DNA of 64,000 nucleotides from Acidobacteriota bacterium (lineage in GTDB: Bacteria; Acidobacteriota; Vicinamibacteria; Vicinamibacterales; CAVVIG01), in the NCBI GenBank assembly GCA_003222395.1, contig QHWB01000052.1:62001-126000 (forward strand), written 5' to 3'. Under the pieces are notes generated by a model, which was given only the letters and a program-made list of their open reading frames with translations, was not told the origin of the DNA and searched no databases. Positions 52,743-60,999 of this stretch are shown in pieces. The stretch's first letter is position 1. Each line of letters opens with the position of its first letter. The translations under genes were made by a program, and so were the position numbers.

Positions 52743-52838
52743 AACCGCGACAACCCGAAGACCACGAAGATTCGCGAAGACGACGACCTTGCAAGGTCTG
52801 TCTTCTTCGTGTTCTTCGTGTCTCTTCGCGGTGATTCT
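52743..52838. repeat. Large inverted repeat built from TTCTTCGTG units
   Basis: The arm at 52758-52790 (AAGACCACGAAGATTCGC and on, ending CGACCTT) is complementary with some mismatches to 52793-52825 (AAGGTCTGTCTTCTTCGTG and on). Only GC lies between, giving a long near-perfect hairpin. It lies just after the large secreted-protein gene and could act as a terminator in RNA, though no T-tract is seen. Confidence 0.7.
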
Positions 52839-53095
52839 TCACGTGTGCGTGCCGCGCGGTCTCTCACTCGGCGAGTCTGATCGGCGTGCGGGCGCCACGA
52901 AACTCAGGAACGAATCGAATTTCATCACGCCGACGCCGGCGCCGGCCGGAACGACCTCGATGACCTGTTTCGGCAGCAGCCGGACGACGTCGGGCATCCA
53001 ATTGGAGGGATATCCCGAGTCGTACTGCATCCATCGCGTACCGAAGACCGCCGATCAGATTGTCCATTGCAGACGCTTAGACGACCGCAGCGTCC
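52839..53095. other. Gene-free gap between two repeat copies, possibly a gene remnant
   Basis: No intact gene is seen. On the minus strand 52839-53030 reads MQYDSGYPSNWMPDVV and VIEVVPAGAGVGVMKF, which looks more protein-like than the surrounding frames but lacks any known motif and normal ends. It lies between two direct copies of a GCAAGGTCT-CTTCTTCGTG repeat. Confidence 0.3.
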
Positions 53096-53140
53096 GCAAG
53101 GTCTATCTTCTTCGTGTCTTCGTGACTTCGTCGCCGGTTC
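53096..53140. repeat. Second copy of the GCAAGGTCT-TTCTTCGTG repeat
   Basis: GCAAGGTCTATCTTCTTCGT at 53096-53115 repeats, with one change, the right arm that begins at 52791. The copy has no inverted partner. It lies just before the stop of the dienelactone hydrolase gene. Confidence 0.65.
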
Positions 53141-53155
53141 AGGAGAACGTTTTGG

Positions 53156-54058
53156 TTACACGAGCGCTCTCTTGTACAACGCAACCAATTTGGCCCAGGC
53201 TTTCTCGGCGTCAGGCTTGTTGTAGATCGGCTTCCCGTTCTGCATCGGCATGTCGGGGACGCACCACCCGTGCAGCGACTCGGGATAGACCTCGATCTCG
53301 GCCGGCACCTTCGCCGCAGCAAACGCCTCGCGCAGCTTGTCCTTCGCATCGGGCTGGCGCATGTCGTCGTTCGATGCGATGCCGAAATACATCCGGGCCT
53401 TGATCTTCGGCGCGAGCAGGTGCGGGCTCGCCGGCGTGTCCGTCACGAGCCCGCCGCCGTGGAACGACGCGCCCGCGCCGATGCGATCGGGCAGCGCGGC
53501 GGCGGTTCTCACGACGAGCGGGCCGCCCATGCAGTAGCCCTGTGTCCCCATCTTTTTCGCCTTGTTGACCTGCGGCTGCGCGTCGAGGAACGCGACGTAG
53601 GCCGACGCGTCTTTTTCGGCGGCGCCCGCGGCGTTGATCGACGCCATCAGCGGCTGCAGCTTCGCCATGTCGGCGGGATTCTGAAAGCTGAACGACGAAG
53701 GATCCTGGATGACCGGCGCCTTCGCGAGGCGATAGAACGGATTCGGCACGAGCACCGAATATCCTTCGGCGGCGATCCGCTTGCCGATGTCGCGCATCGA
53801 GGGACGCAGCCCGAACGCATCGGGCCATATCAGCACGCCGGGATGGGACCCCGTTGCCGGGTGAATGAACGCCGCGTCGCAGACGCCGTCGGGCGTTTTC
53901 ACCTCGACGTTCGTCTCGACGACCTGGAGGTCCGCCGCAGACGAGGAGCCGGCCGCCGCGGCAAGGCCCGCGGCGATCGACATCGCGACGAAGTCGCGCC
54001 GCGAGAGATCAGTCGGCGCCTCGGCGCTCTCATTGTGATCCTGTTTTTCATCAGGCAT
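53156..54058 (-). CDS. Tat-exported dienelactone hydrolase-family protein
   Basis: A 300-residue protein. A twin-arginine signal (LSRRDFVAM, residues 18-26) leads into an Ala-rich helix, so it is probably exported folded. The dienelactone hydrolase core has [17 protein letters not shown], the nucleophile GYCMGG (C176), an Asp near ASNDD (D231) and the late His in LHGWCVP (H263). The start is ATG at 54058 with GGAGGGGAG just upstream. Substrate unknown. Confidence 0.87.
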   Translation of the reverse strand: MPDEKQDHNESAEAPTDLSRRDFVAMSIAAGLAAAAGSSSAADLQVVETNVEVKTPDGVCDAAFIHPATGSHPGVLIWPDAFGLRPSMRDIGKRIAAEGYSVLVPNPFYRLAKAPVIQDPSSFSFQNPADMAKLQPLMASINAAGAAEKDASAYVAFLDAQPQVNKAKKMGTQGYCMGGPLVVRTAAALPDRIGAGASFHGGGLVTDTPASPHLLAPKIKARMYFGIASNDDMRQPDAKDKLREAFAAAKVPAEIEVYPESLHGWCVPDMPMQNGKPIYNKPDAEKAWAKLVALYKRALV

Positions 54059-54113
54059 CGTTTCTCCCCTCCTTGACCGCATACCGTACACCGGATTGCG
54101 AGCGTTTGAACTC

Positions 54114-54140
54114 TTGACAGGTTCGGCAGGGCCGGATAAT
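54114..54140 (+). promoter_or_regulatory. Sigma-70-like promoter upstream of the GH63-like gene
   Basis: A consensus -35 TTGACA (54114-54119) and GATAAT (54135-54140) are separated by 15 bp (16 if ATAATG is the -10 box). The ATG at 54183 lies about 40 bp further on. This is the clearest consensus-type promoter in the window. Confidence 0.5.
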
Positions 54141-54182
54141 GACAGCGAGACCGCTGGTGTCAGCGGCATCGAAGGCCTGTCC

Positions 54183-56879
54183 ATGAGCACAACGGCTGAA
54201 CATATCCGCCTCGAGGAAGACCGCCAGCGCACGAAGTACTGGAAGCGTTGGGGACCGTACGTCAGCGAGCGCGCCTGGGGCAGCGTCCGCGAGGACTACA
54301 GCCCGGGCGGTACGGCCTGGGACTACTTCCCGCACGATCACGCGCGATCGCGCGCGTACCGGTGGAACGAAGACGGGCTGGCCGGCATCTGCGACCGCCA
54401 TCAGCGAATCTGCTTCGCGCTGGCGCTCTGGAACCGGCGCGATCCGATTCTGAAGGAGCGCCTGTTCGGTCTGACCGGCAGCGAAGGCAATCACGGCGAG
54501 GACGTGAAGGAGTACTACTTCTACGTCGACAGCACGCCGACCCACTCGTACATGAAGTTCCTCTACAAGTATCCGCAGGCGCCGTTTCCGTACGCGGATC
54601 TCGTCGACGAAAACCGCCGGCGCGGCAGGCAGGCGCCCGAGTACGAGCTCGTGGACACCGGCGTGTTCGACGGCAATCGGCACTTCGACGTCGAGGTCGA
54701 ATACGCGAAGGCCGACCCCGAAGACATCCTGATCCGCATTCACGTGACCAATCGCGGTCCCGAGGCCGCGGCGATCGATGTCCTGCCGACGGCGTGGTTC
54801 CGGAACATCTGGTCGTGGCATCAGAATCCTTCGCGACCGTCGCTCGAGCGGTTCGATCGCGGCGGCGGGATCGCGTTGAACGATCCGAAATACGGTCGGC
54901 GATATCTGCATTGCGATGGTGCGCCGACGCTGCTGTTCACCGAGAACGAGACGAACTGTGAGCGCCTGTTCGGCGGCGCCAGCGCGTCGCCCTATGTCAA
55001 GGACGCCTTCCACCGGTTCATTGTCGGCGGCGAGCGTGACGCGGTGAATCCGGCGCAGCGCGGCACGAAGGCGGCAGCGCACTACGCCCTGACGATCGCG
55101 CCCGGCGAAACGTGCACCGTGCGGCTGCGTCTCGACGAACGCGCGTCCGCCGAATTCGGCGCGTCGTTCGAGGCGATCTTCGGCGCACGCAGGCGGGAAG
55201 CGGACGAGTTCTACGCGACCGTGATCCCCGCGACGCTGTCAGCGGACGGCAGGAATGTCGCGCGGCAGGCATTCGCCGGTCTGCTCTGGTCCAAACAGTA
55301 CTACCACTACGTCGTGAAGTACTGGCTCGAAGGCGACGCGGCGCAGCCGGCGCCGCCTCCCGGCCGCGACCGTGGACGCAACTACGAGTGGACGCATCTC
55401 TACAACGCCGACGTCATCTCGATGCCCGACAAGTGGGAGTACCCGTGGTACGCCGCGTGGGATCTCGCGTTCCACTGCGTGCCGCTTGCGCTGGTCGACT
55501 CCGAGTTCGCCAAGGAGCAACTCACGCTGCTGCTGCGCGAGTGGTACATGCATCCGAACGGCCAGCTCCCCGCGTACGAGTGGGCGCTGGGAGACGTCAA
55601 CCCGCCGGTGCATGCATGGTCGGCTTGGCGCGTCTACAAAATCGAGCGGCGGCGCCGCGGCAAGGGCGACCTGAAGTTCCTCGAGCGCGTCTTCCACAAG
55701 CTGCTGCTGAATTTCACCTGGTGGGTGAACCGCAAGGATGCCGAAGGGATGAACGTCTTCCAGGGCGGCTTCCTCGGCCTCGACAACATCGGCGTGTTCG
55801 ATCGCAGCAAGCCGCTGCCGACCGGCGGCCGTCTCGAGCAGTCGGATGGCACCAGCTGGATGGCGATGTACTCGCTCAACATGCTCGCGATCGCGCTGGA
55901 GCTCGGCCGCCACAATCCGGCGTACGAGGACGTCGCGAGCAAGTTCTGGGAGCACTTCCTCAACATCGCGCACGCGATGAGCGGCGGCCGCCAGTACGGC
56001 GGCAAGGGACACGATCTCTGGGACGACGAGGACGGATTCTTCTACGACGTCCTGCATCTGCCCGACGACACGCGGACGCCGCTGAAGGTGCGGTCGCTGG
56101 TGGGACTGATTCCGCTCCTGGCCGTGCAGACGCTCGAACCCGAGATGCTCGAGCGGCACGACGGCTTCCGCCGCCGCCTCGAATGGTTCGTCGCGCACCG
56201 GCCCGATTTGATCGGCAACGTCGCGTGCATGGAGACGCCGGGCCGTCTGCAGCGCCGTCTGCTCTCGATCGTCGACGGCGACAAGCTGCGGCGGATTCTG
56301 AGCGTGATGCTCGACGAGCGCGAGTTCCTGTCGCCGTACGGCATCCGCTCCATCTCGCGCGTTCACCTCGATCGCCCCTACGTGCTTCGGGTGGACGGCC
56401 ACGAGTACCGCGTCACCTACGAGCCGGCGGAGTCGACGACCGGCTTGTTCGGCGGCAATTCGAACTGGCGCGGACCGATCTGGTTTCCGATCAATTTCCT
56501 CCTCGTCGAGGCGTTGCAGAAGTTCCACCACTACTTCGGCGACGCCTACACGGTGGAATGCCCAACCGGCTCGGGCCGGATGATGACGCTCTCCGAGGTC
56601 GCCACTGAGATCTCCCAGCGGCTGACGAGAATCTTCCTCGAGAATCGCGATGGACGGCGTCCGGTGTTCGGTTCGAGCGAACTGTTTCAGTCCGATCGAA
56701 CCTGGCACGATCTGATCCCGTTCCACGAGTACTTCCACGGCGACACGGGCGCAGGAGTCGGCGCGAGCCACCAGACCGGCTGGACGGCGCTCGTCGCGAA
56801 ACTTCTACAGCAGAGCGGAGAGGCCAATGAACGCCGGCTTCGCGATCACCGCGAAACGGTCACGGCCACGTTCTCGTAG
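54183..56879 (+). CDS. GH63-like glucosidase / MGH1-type glycoside hydrolase
   Basis: A cytoplasmic protein of 898 residues with no signal peptide. Family blocks include [20 protein letters not shown] near the start, [20 protein letters not shown] (active-site Asp region), [20 protein letters not shown] and [20 protein letters not shown]. Bacterial relatives act on alpha-glucosides including mannosyl- or glucosylglycerate, but the substrate here is unknown. Start ATG at 54183; the frame is open to 54096. The last 34 bp overlap the gene on the other strand. Confidence 0.85.
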   Translation: MSTTAEHIRLEEDRQRTKYWKRWGPYVSERAWGSVREDYSPGGTAWDYFPHDHARSRAYRWNEDGLAGICDRHQRICFALALWNRRDPILKERLFGLTGSEGNHGEDVKEYYFYVDSTPTHSYMKFLYKYPQAPFPYADLVDENRRRGRQAPEYELVDTGVFDGNRHFDVEVEYAKADPEDILIRIHVTNRGPEAAAIDVLPTAWFRNIWSWHQNPSRPSLERFDRGGGIALNDPKYGRRYLHCDGAPTLLFTENETNCERLFGGASASPYVKDAFHRFIVGGERDAVNPAQRGTKAAAHYALTIAPGETCTVRLRLDERASAEFGASFEAIFGARRREADEFYATVIPATLSADGRNVARQAFAGLLWSKQYYHYVVKYWLEGDAAQPAPPPGRDRGRNYEWTHLYNADVISMPDKWEYPWYAAWDLAFHCVPLALVDSEFAKEQLTLLLREWYMHPNGQLPAYEWALGDVNPPVHAWSAWRVYKIERRRRGKGDLKFLERVFHKLLLNFTWWVNRKDAEGMNVFQGGFLGLDNIGVFDRSKPLPTGGRLEQSDGTSWMAMYSLNMLAIALELGRHNPAYEDVASKFWEHFLNIAHAMSGGRQYGGKGHDLWDDEDGFFYDVLHLPDDTRTPLKVRSLVGLIPLLAVQTLEPEMLERHDGFRRRLEWFVAHRPDLIGNVACMETPGRLQRRLLSIVDGDKLRRILSVMLDEREFLSPYGIRSISRVHLDRPYVLRVDGHEYRVTYEPAESTTGLFGGNSNWRGPIWFPINFLLVEALQKFHHYFGDAYTVECPTGSGRMMTLSEVATEISQRLTRIFLENRDGRRPVFGSSELFQSDRTWHDLIPFHEYFHGDTGAGVGASHQTGWTALVAKLLQQSGEANERRLRDHRETVTATFS

Positions 56880-57871
56880 GTGAACAGCGATCCGTCGCTG
56901 GCGACCGCGCGGAGCACGTAGGTCCCCGGTTCGCCGAAGGTGACGTCGGTTACCCACTTGCCGTCGGGAGGCGGCACCGGAATCGTGAACGGCGGCGACC
57001 ACGGCGAGTTGCCGTACGCGCGCGTGTCCGTCCACGTTTTCATCTGATCCGGTTTGAACGTCACCGCGGCGGCGTTGCCGCGGTACACGATCCACGACAA
57101 CCGCAGCCCGGGTCCGCTGGACGGGACGATGGAGGATGGCGGCCTGTAAACAAGGTTCGCGGGGTTCGCAGCGTTCGCGGCGCTCGCAGGGTTCGCCCGG
57201 TTCGGCGGATTCGCCGCGTTCGCGCGGCTGACCGGGCTCGTGGCGCTGGCGCCGCCTTCGCCCAGCATCTCGCCGCGCGACGACCGCGGCTGCGGTTTGC
57301 CGTCTCGGCGGGCCGGCAGGTTGTCGGGATCGCCGGCGAACGCGACGAGCATCAGCGTTTCACCGGGCTTCACAGCGCGCTGCTTTTGTCCGTCCACTCT
57401 GAGCTCCGGCGGAATGTTCGTGCGAAGCTCGTCGCGCAGGCTCCCGAAATCGCCGCCGACCTCGGTGGAGATCACCTGCTTGTCGATCTGGTAATCGCTC
57501 TTGAGCGACGCAAAGGCGCGCTCGGTCTTCCCGTTGGTCGTGAGCGTCCAGATCAATTCCTTCGTGCCGAGGTCTTTCGGGGCGCGAACGGTGAACAGAA
57601 ACGGGTTGCGCCTCGGGTAGAAATGCGTCGGCTGTCCCTGATCGGGCCCTCCCGGCTCGATCGCGTTGTCGGGACCGATCGGGACGTCGAACTCCTGCTG
57701 CCAGTTCGAATTCATGTAGCCGAAGTACATCGCGATGGAGCCGTCTTCGTTGTACATCCATCCTTCGTACGCCGGCGACACGCTCTGACCGCTCGAGTAG
57801 GTGAACCGCGTCTGCGCGCTGAGCGCGTGCAGCGACAGAGTCACGGCGAGCGACGCGACGAGCAGCCGCAT
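56846..57871 (-). CDS. Secreted protein of unknown function with an Asn-Pro-Ala repeat
   Basis: A 341-residue protein with a signal peptide ([18 protein letters not shown], about 1-20). The N-terminal half ([31 protein letters not shown]) and the C-terminal Ig-like piece ([20 protein letters not shown]) are found in acidobacterial secreted proteins of unknown role. Between about residues 210 and 240 is an iterated ANAANP-type stretch encoded by GTTCGCGG repeats. It starts by TGATG overlap with the cytochrome gene, so it is the last gene of that unit. Confidence 0.7.
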   Translation of the reverse strand: MRLLVASLAVTLSLHALSAQTRFTYSSGQSVSPAYEGWMYNEDGSIAMYFGYMNSNWQQEFDVPIGPDNAIEPGGPDQGQPTHFYPRRNPFLFTVRAPKDLGTKELIWTLTTNGKTERAFASLKSDYQIDKQVISTEVGGDFGSLRDELRTNIPPELRVDGQKQRAVKPGETLMLVAFAGDPDNLPARRDGKPQPRSSRGEMLGEGGASATSPVSRANAANPPNRANPASAANAANPANLVYRPPSSIVPSSGPGLRLSWIVYRGNAAAVTFKPDQMKTWTDTRAYGNSPWSPPFTIPVPPPDGKWVTDVTFGEPGTYVLRAVASDGSLFTYENVAVTVSR

Positions 57872-59298
57872 CACTGCTTCCGTTCTGCCGTGCTCGGCTG
57901 GGTCGCCGTCTGCGTGGGCGGCGCCCAGCACAGCGGACAGCCGATGTCGTAGTCGTTCCGGCTCTTCATGCTCTGCCGGCGCTTCGCCATCTCCGCCTGG
58001 AACTGCTCCTCGGTGAGCGCGACGGAGTAGCCGAGGTCGATGAACATGTTCGCGATCGATCGGCGCCCGCCGCCCGCCCAGTTCCTCGGATCCGCGGGAT
58101 TGCGATTCGCCGGCGTCGTATCGAGGAATCCGATCAGGTGAACGATCGTTCCTTTCGGCAGCAGCGGCGCCGCGTCGTCCTGATAGACGTACTGCTTCAC
58201 CCAGTTGTGGTCGTAGCCGACGCAGTTGAGCGTCTGGATGTTGTGGCCCCAGATCGCTTCGAGGCACATGCGCACGCCGGGCGCGTGGAGATGCGGCTCG
58301 AACGCGATGATCTTCGTGTGCTCCTGCAGCACGGCGTACGAGTGGAGCTCCTGGTTCGAGCGATTCGGCTTCACGTCGATGTCGATGCCGTTGCCCAGCC
58401 GCAGAGTCGAACGCTTGTACTGAGGCTTGTACCCTTTCGGAAAGAACTTGAACGCGAACTCGAGGTGCGCCTTCGTCTCGCGGCCGTTCGAGTGAACGTG
58501 GCCCGCCGCCAGTGAGAGCGACGATTTCGCCTGGAGCAGCCGGCCCGACTCGGGCGGGAAGATGTCGGCGTTGCGTCCGACTTCATGAATGGGCCAGCTC
58601 GTCGAGCTTTCGTCGGCCGGTTCCGATCCCTTCTCGCCCGGCACCAGGCTCGAGTAGGTCATGTGGTGAAAGGCGTAGCGTCCGCCAACGGTCTTGGTCG
58701 CACCGCTTTTCGGGATGTCGTTGATCTCGCGAACTTCGACCGCCGACACGTAGCGATCTTCGGTGAGCCCCGTCGGGATGAGGCCGATGTCGCCCCACCA
58801 GTCCGGACCGCTCGCCGGAACCGTGACTTCCTTCGATTTCAGGATCAGATCCGGTTCGCCGATCGTCCACTTATCGGTGTCGTCGAAGCTCAGCGGCGGC
58901 GGCATGTCGTTCGGATTGCCGCGCGCCGCGCCGCTGTCGGCCCACTTCGCGATCTTCGCGATCTCCTCAGCGGCGAGCGACGGATCGTTCTTGAAATGCT
59001 GGATGCCGAGATCCTTCTCGACGAACCACGGCGGCATCACGCCTGCGTGCGGACCGATGCTCGTACGCATCTTCATCGCCTTGGCCCACGGCCGCACGTC
59101 TTCGTAGGAGACGAGCGACATCGGCGCGACGCCGTCGGGACGATGGCACTGCTGGCAACTGCGCTGCAGGATCGGCGCGATGTCTCTGGTAAAGGTGACG
59201 TCGCCCGGCGAGGCGCCCGACTGCGCGCGTGGATTGACGGCCGTCAGGAGGCTGGCGATGGCAATAAACAACAAGGCGCCGCGCAGTCTGGCGAGCAT
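57871..59298 (-). CDS. Secreted c-type cytochrome domain protein
   Basis: A 475-residue exported protein. After a signal peptide comes a haem c motif CQQCH (about 48-52, in APILQRSCQQCHRPDG) with a likely axial Met in VAPMSLVSY. The long C-terminal part contains FAFKFFPKGYKPQYKR, AFEPHLHAPGVRM, and a late Cys pair (IGCPLCW); it resembles copper-ascorbate monooxygenase-like beta domains, a weak match. Start ATG at 59298 with a GAAGGAG ribosome-binding site. Confidence 0.8.
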   Translation of the reverse strand: MLARLRGALLFIAIASLLTAVNPRAQSGASPGDVTFTRDIAPILQRSCQQCHRPDGVAPMSLVSYEDVRPWAKAMKMRTSIGPHAGVMPPWFVEKDLGIQHFKNDPSLAAEEIAKIAKWADSGAARGNPNDMPPPLSFDDTDKWTIGEPDLILKSKEVTVPASGPDWWGDIGLIPTGLTEDRYVSAVEVREINDIPKSGATKTVGGRYAFHHMTYSSLVPGEKGSEPADESSTSWPIHEVGRNADIFPPESGRLLQAKSSLSLAAGHVHSNGRETKAHLEFAFKFFPKGYKPQYKRSTLRLGNGIDIDVKPNRSNQELHSYAVLQEHTKIIAFEPHLHAPGVRMCLEAIWGHNIQTLNCVGYDHNWVKQYVYQDDAAPLLPKGTIVHLIGFLDTTPANRNPADPRNWAGGGRRSIANMFIDLGYSVALTEEQFQAEMAKRRQSMKSRNDYDIGCPLCWAPPTQTATQPSTAERKQ

Positions 59299-59348
59299 GG
59301 CCACTCCTTCTCTCGACCCGATATGGGGCGGCCCTTGAGGGCCGCCGA

Positions 59349-60830
59349 TTACGCCACGATCTGCGGGATCGGCACGCCGTACACGTCCGTGAGCCGCATG
59401 TCGCGGCCGTTGAAGCGGTACGTCAGCTTCTTGTGATCGATCCCGAGCAGCTGAAGGATCGTCGCGTGCAGATCGTGATACGAAACCGGCTGCTGCTCCG
59501 CCTTGTAGCCGAAGTCGTCGCTCGCGCCGATCGCCTGTCCGCCCTTGATGCCCGCGCCTGCCATCCAGATCGTCATCGCGCCCGGATTGTGATCGCGTCC
59601 GACGCCGCGTTGTGAGATCGGCATCCGGCCGAACTCGGCGTGCCACATCACCAGCGTCGAATCGAGCAGGCCGCGCGACTTCAGATCCGTCAGCAGTCCC
59701 GCGATAGGACGATCCGACTCGGCGGCGTGCTGCGAGTGATTCGCTTTGACGTCGCCATGCGCGTCCCAGGTGTCGACGTTCTGGTTGCCCATGCCGCCGT
59801 GAAAGAGCTGCACGAAGCGGACGCCGTGCTCGACGAGGCGCCGCGCCATCAAACACTGACGCGCGAACGGCTCCGTGATCGGATCGTCCAGTCCATACAG
59901 CTTCCGCGTCGCCTCGGATTCGCGCGTCACGTCGAGCGCCTCGGGGGCGCAACCCTGCATGCGAAACGCGAGCTCGTAGGACGAAATGCGCGCCGCGAGA
60001 TCGGTGTTGCCCGGGTACTGCTGCATGTCGAGCTCGTTCAGCTTGGCGAGCAGATTGAGACGCGCGCGCTCCTGCTCGGGACCGACGCTCGACGGAGGGC
60101 TGAGGTCGATGATGGGATCGCCCGTCGATCGGAAGAGCGTTCCCTGGTACGACGCCGGCAGGAACCCGGCGCTCCAGTCGGTGACGCCGCCGATCGGGCC
60201 GCCGCGCGTGTCGTGAATCACCACGTACGCCGGGAGGCTCGTGTTCTCCGATCCGAGTCCGTACGTGACCCACGATCCCAGGCTCGGAAATCCCATGCGC
60301 GTCTGGCCCATCTGCATCTCGTAGGTGGCCTGGACGTGGTCGTTCGACTGGCCGTACACCGAGCGCACGAACGCGATCTCGTCGGCATGGCCGCCGACCT
60401 GCGGAAACAGATCCGACACCTCGATTCCCGACTGCCCGTACCGCTTGAACCCGAACGGGCTCGGCATCAAGGGACCCGGATGGCCCTGACGCACGATCAC
60501 GTCGCCGGCGACCTTGCCATCGAGCGGCTGACCGGCGTACTTGGACAGCGCCGGCTTCGGGTCGAAGGTGTCGACATGGCTGACGCCGCCGGTCATGAAG
60601 AGAGAAATCACGGCGGTGGCGCGCGGCTTGAAATGCGGCGGCTTCGGCGCGTACGGATTGAATCCGATCGGTGCGGCCGCGCATGCGGCGCTCGCCGTAT
60701 CGATCTCTCCTGCCAGCAGCTGTTCCTGATTGAGCAGGTATGCGAGCGCGAGCCCGCTCACCCCGCCGCCGGACCGAAAGAGAAAATCACGTCTCGACCA
60801 GCACGTCTTGCACGCGGTGTGTGGCTTCAT
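59349..60830 (-). CDS. DUF1501 domain-containing secreted protein
   Basis: A 493-residue protein of the sulfatase-like DUF1501 family, abundant in planctomycetes and acidobacteria. The N-terminus has a Tat-like SRRDFLFRSGG, then ISLFMTGGVSHVDTFDPKP, HADEIAFVRSVYGQSNDH, HGVRFVQLFHGGMGNQN, MWHAEFGRMPISQ and RDHNPGAMTIWMAGAG. It is usually encoded beside a DUF1549/1553 cytochrome protein, as here. Substrate unknown. Start ATG at 60830, preceded by a seven-codon mini-ORF in repeat copy C. Confidence 0.9.
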   Translation of the reverse strand: MKPHTACKTCWSRRDFLFRSGGGVSGLALAYLLNQEQLLAGEIDTASAACAAAPIGFNPYAPKPPHFKPRATAVISLFMTGGVSHVDTFDPKPALSKYAGQPLDGKVAGDVIVRQGHPGPLMPSPFGFKRYGQSGIEVSDLFPQVGGHADEIAFVRSVYGQSNDHVQATYEMQMGQTRMGFPSLGSWVTYGLGSENTSLPAYVVIHDTRGGPIGGVTDWSAGFLPASYQGTLFRSTGDPIIDLSPPSSVGPEQERARLNLLAKLNELDMQQYPGNTDLAARISSYELAFRMQGCAPEALDVTRESEATRKLYGLDDPITEPFARQCLMARRLVEHGVRFVQLFHGGMGNQNVDTWDAHGDVKANHSQHAAESDRPIAGLLTDLKSRGLLDSTLVMWHAEFGRMPISQRGVGRDHNPGAMTIWMAGAGIKGGQAIGASDDFGYKAEQQPVSYHDLHATILQLLGIDHKKLTYRFNGRDMRLTDVYGVPIPQIVA

Positions 60831-60854
60831 CTCTTACCTTCTCGCGGGGCCCCA

Positions 60855-60998
60855 CATTTCTATCGCGCCGGGGCCCCACCCCCGGCGCTGTTGCTCGGCG
60901 CGCGCGCCTCGCAACGGCTCAAGACTGTCGCTCGCTGATGCCCATGCCCGCAACGCTCGAAAGCGCGTTGCGGGCGGGGCATGGCCGCAGGCGCTGCG
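60855..60998 (-). repeat. Dispersed hairpin-ATG element, copy C (with internal hairpin)
   Basis: Read on the minus strand, it begins with an 11-bp perfect hairpin at 60946-60975 just after the DUF1549 gene. GAGCCGTTGCGAGGCGCGC, shared with the lhr copy, follows. Then come a 9-bp stem at 60865-60888 (GCGCCGGGG paired with CCCCGGCGC, loop GTGGGG), the spacer GATAGAA and an ATG at 60857. That ATG opens seven codons (MWGPARR) and a TAA, and the DUF1501 ATG follows three bases after. The element fills the whole gap between the two genes. Confidence 0.85.
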
Positions 60999-60999
60999 A

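Noticed and set aside
60946-60975. Intrinsic terminator after the DUF1549/1553 gene
   Set aside because: The 11-bp hairpin is strong but no T-tract follows, and it is part of repeat copy C.
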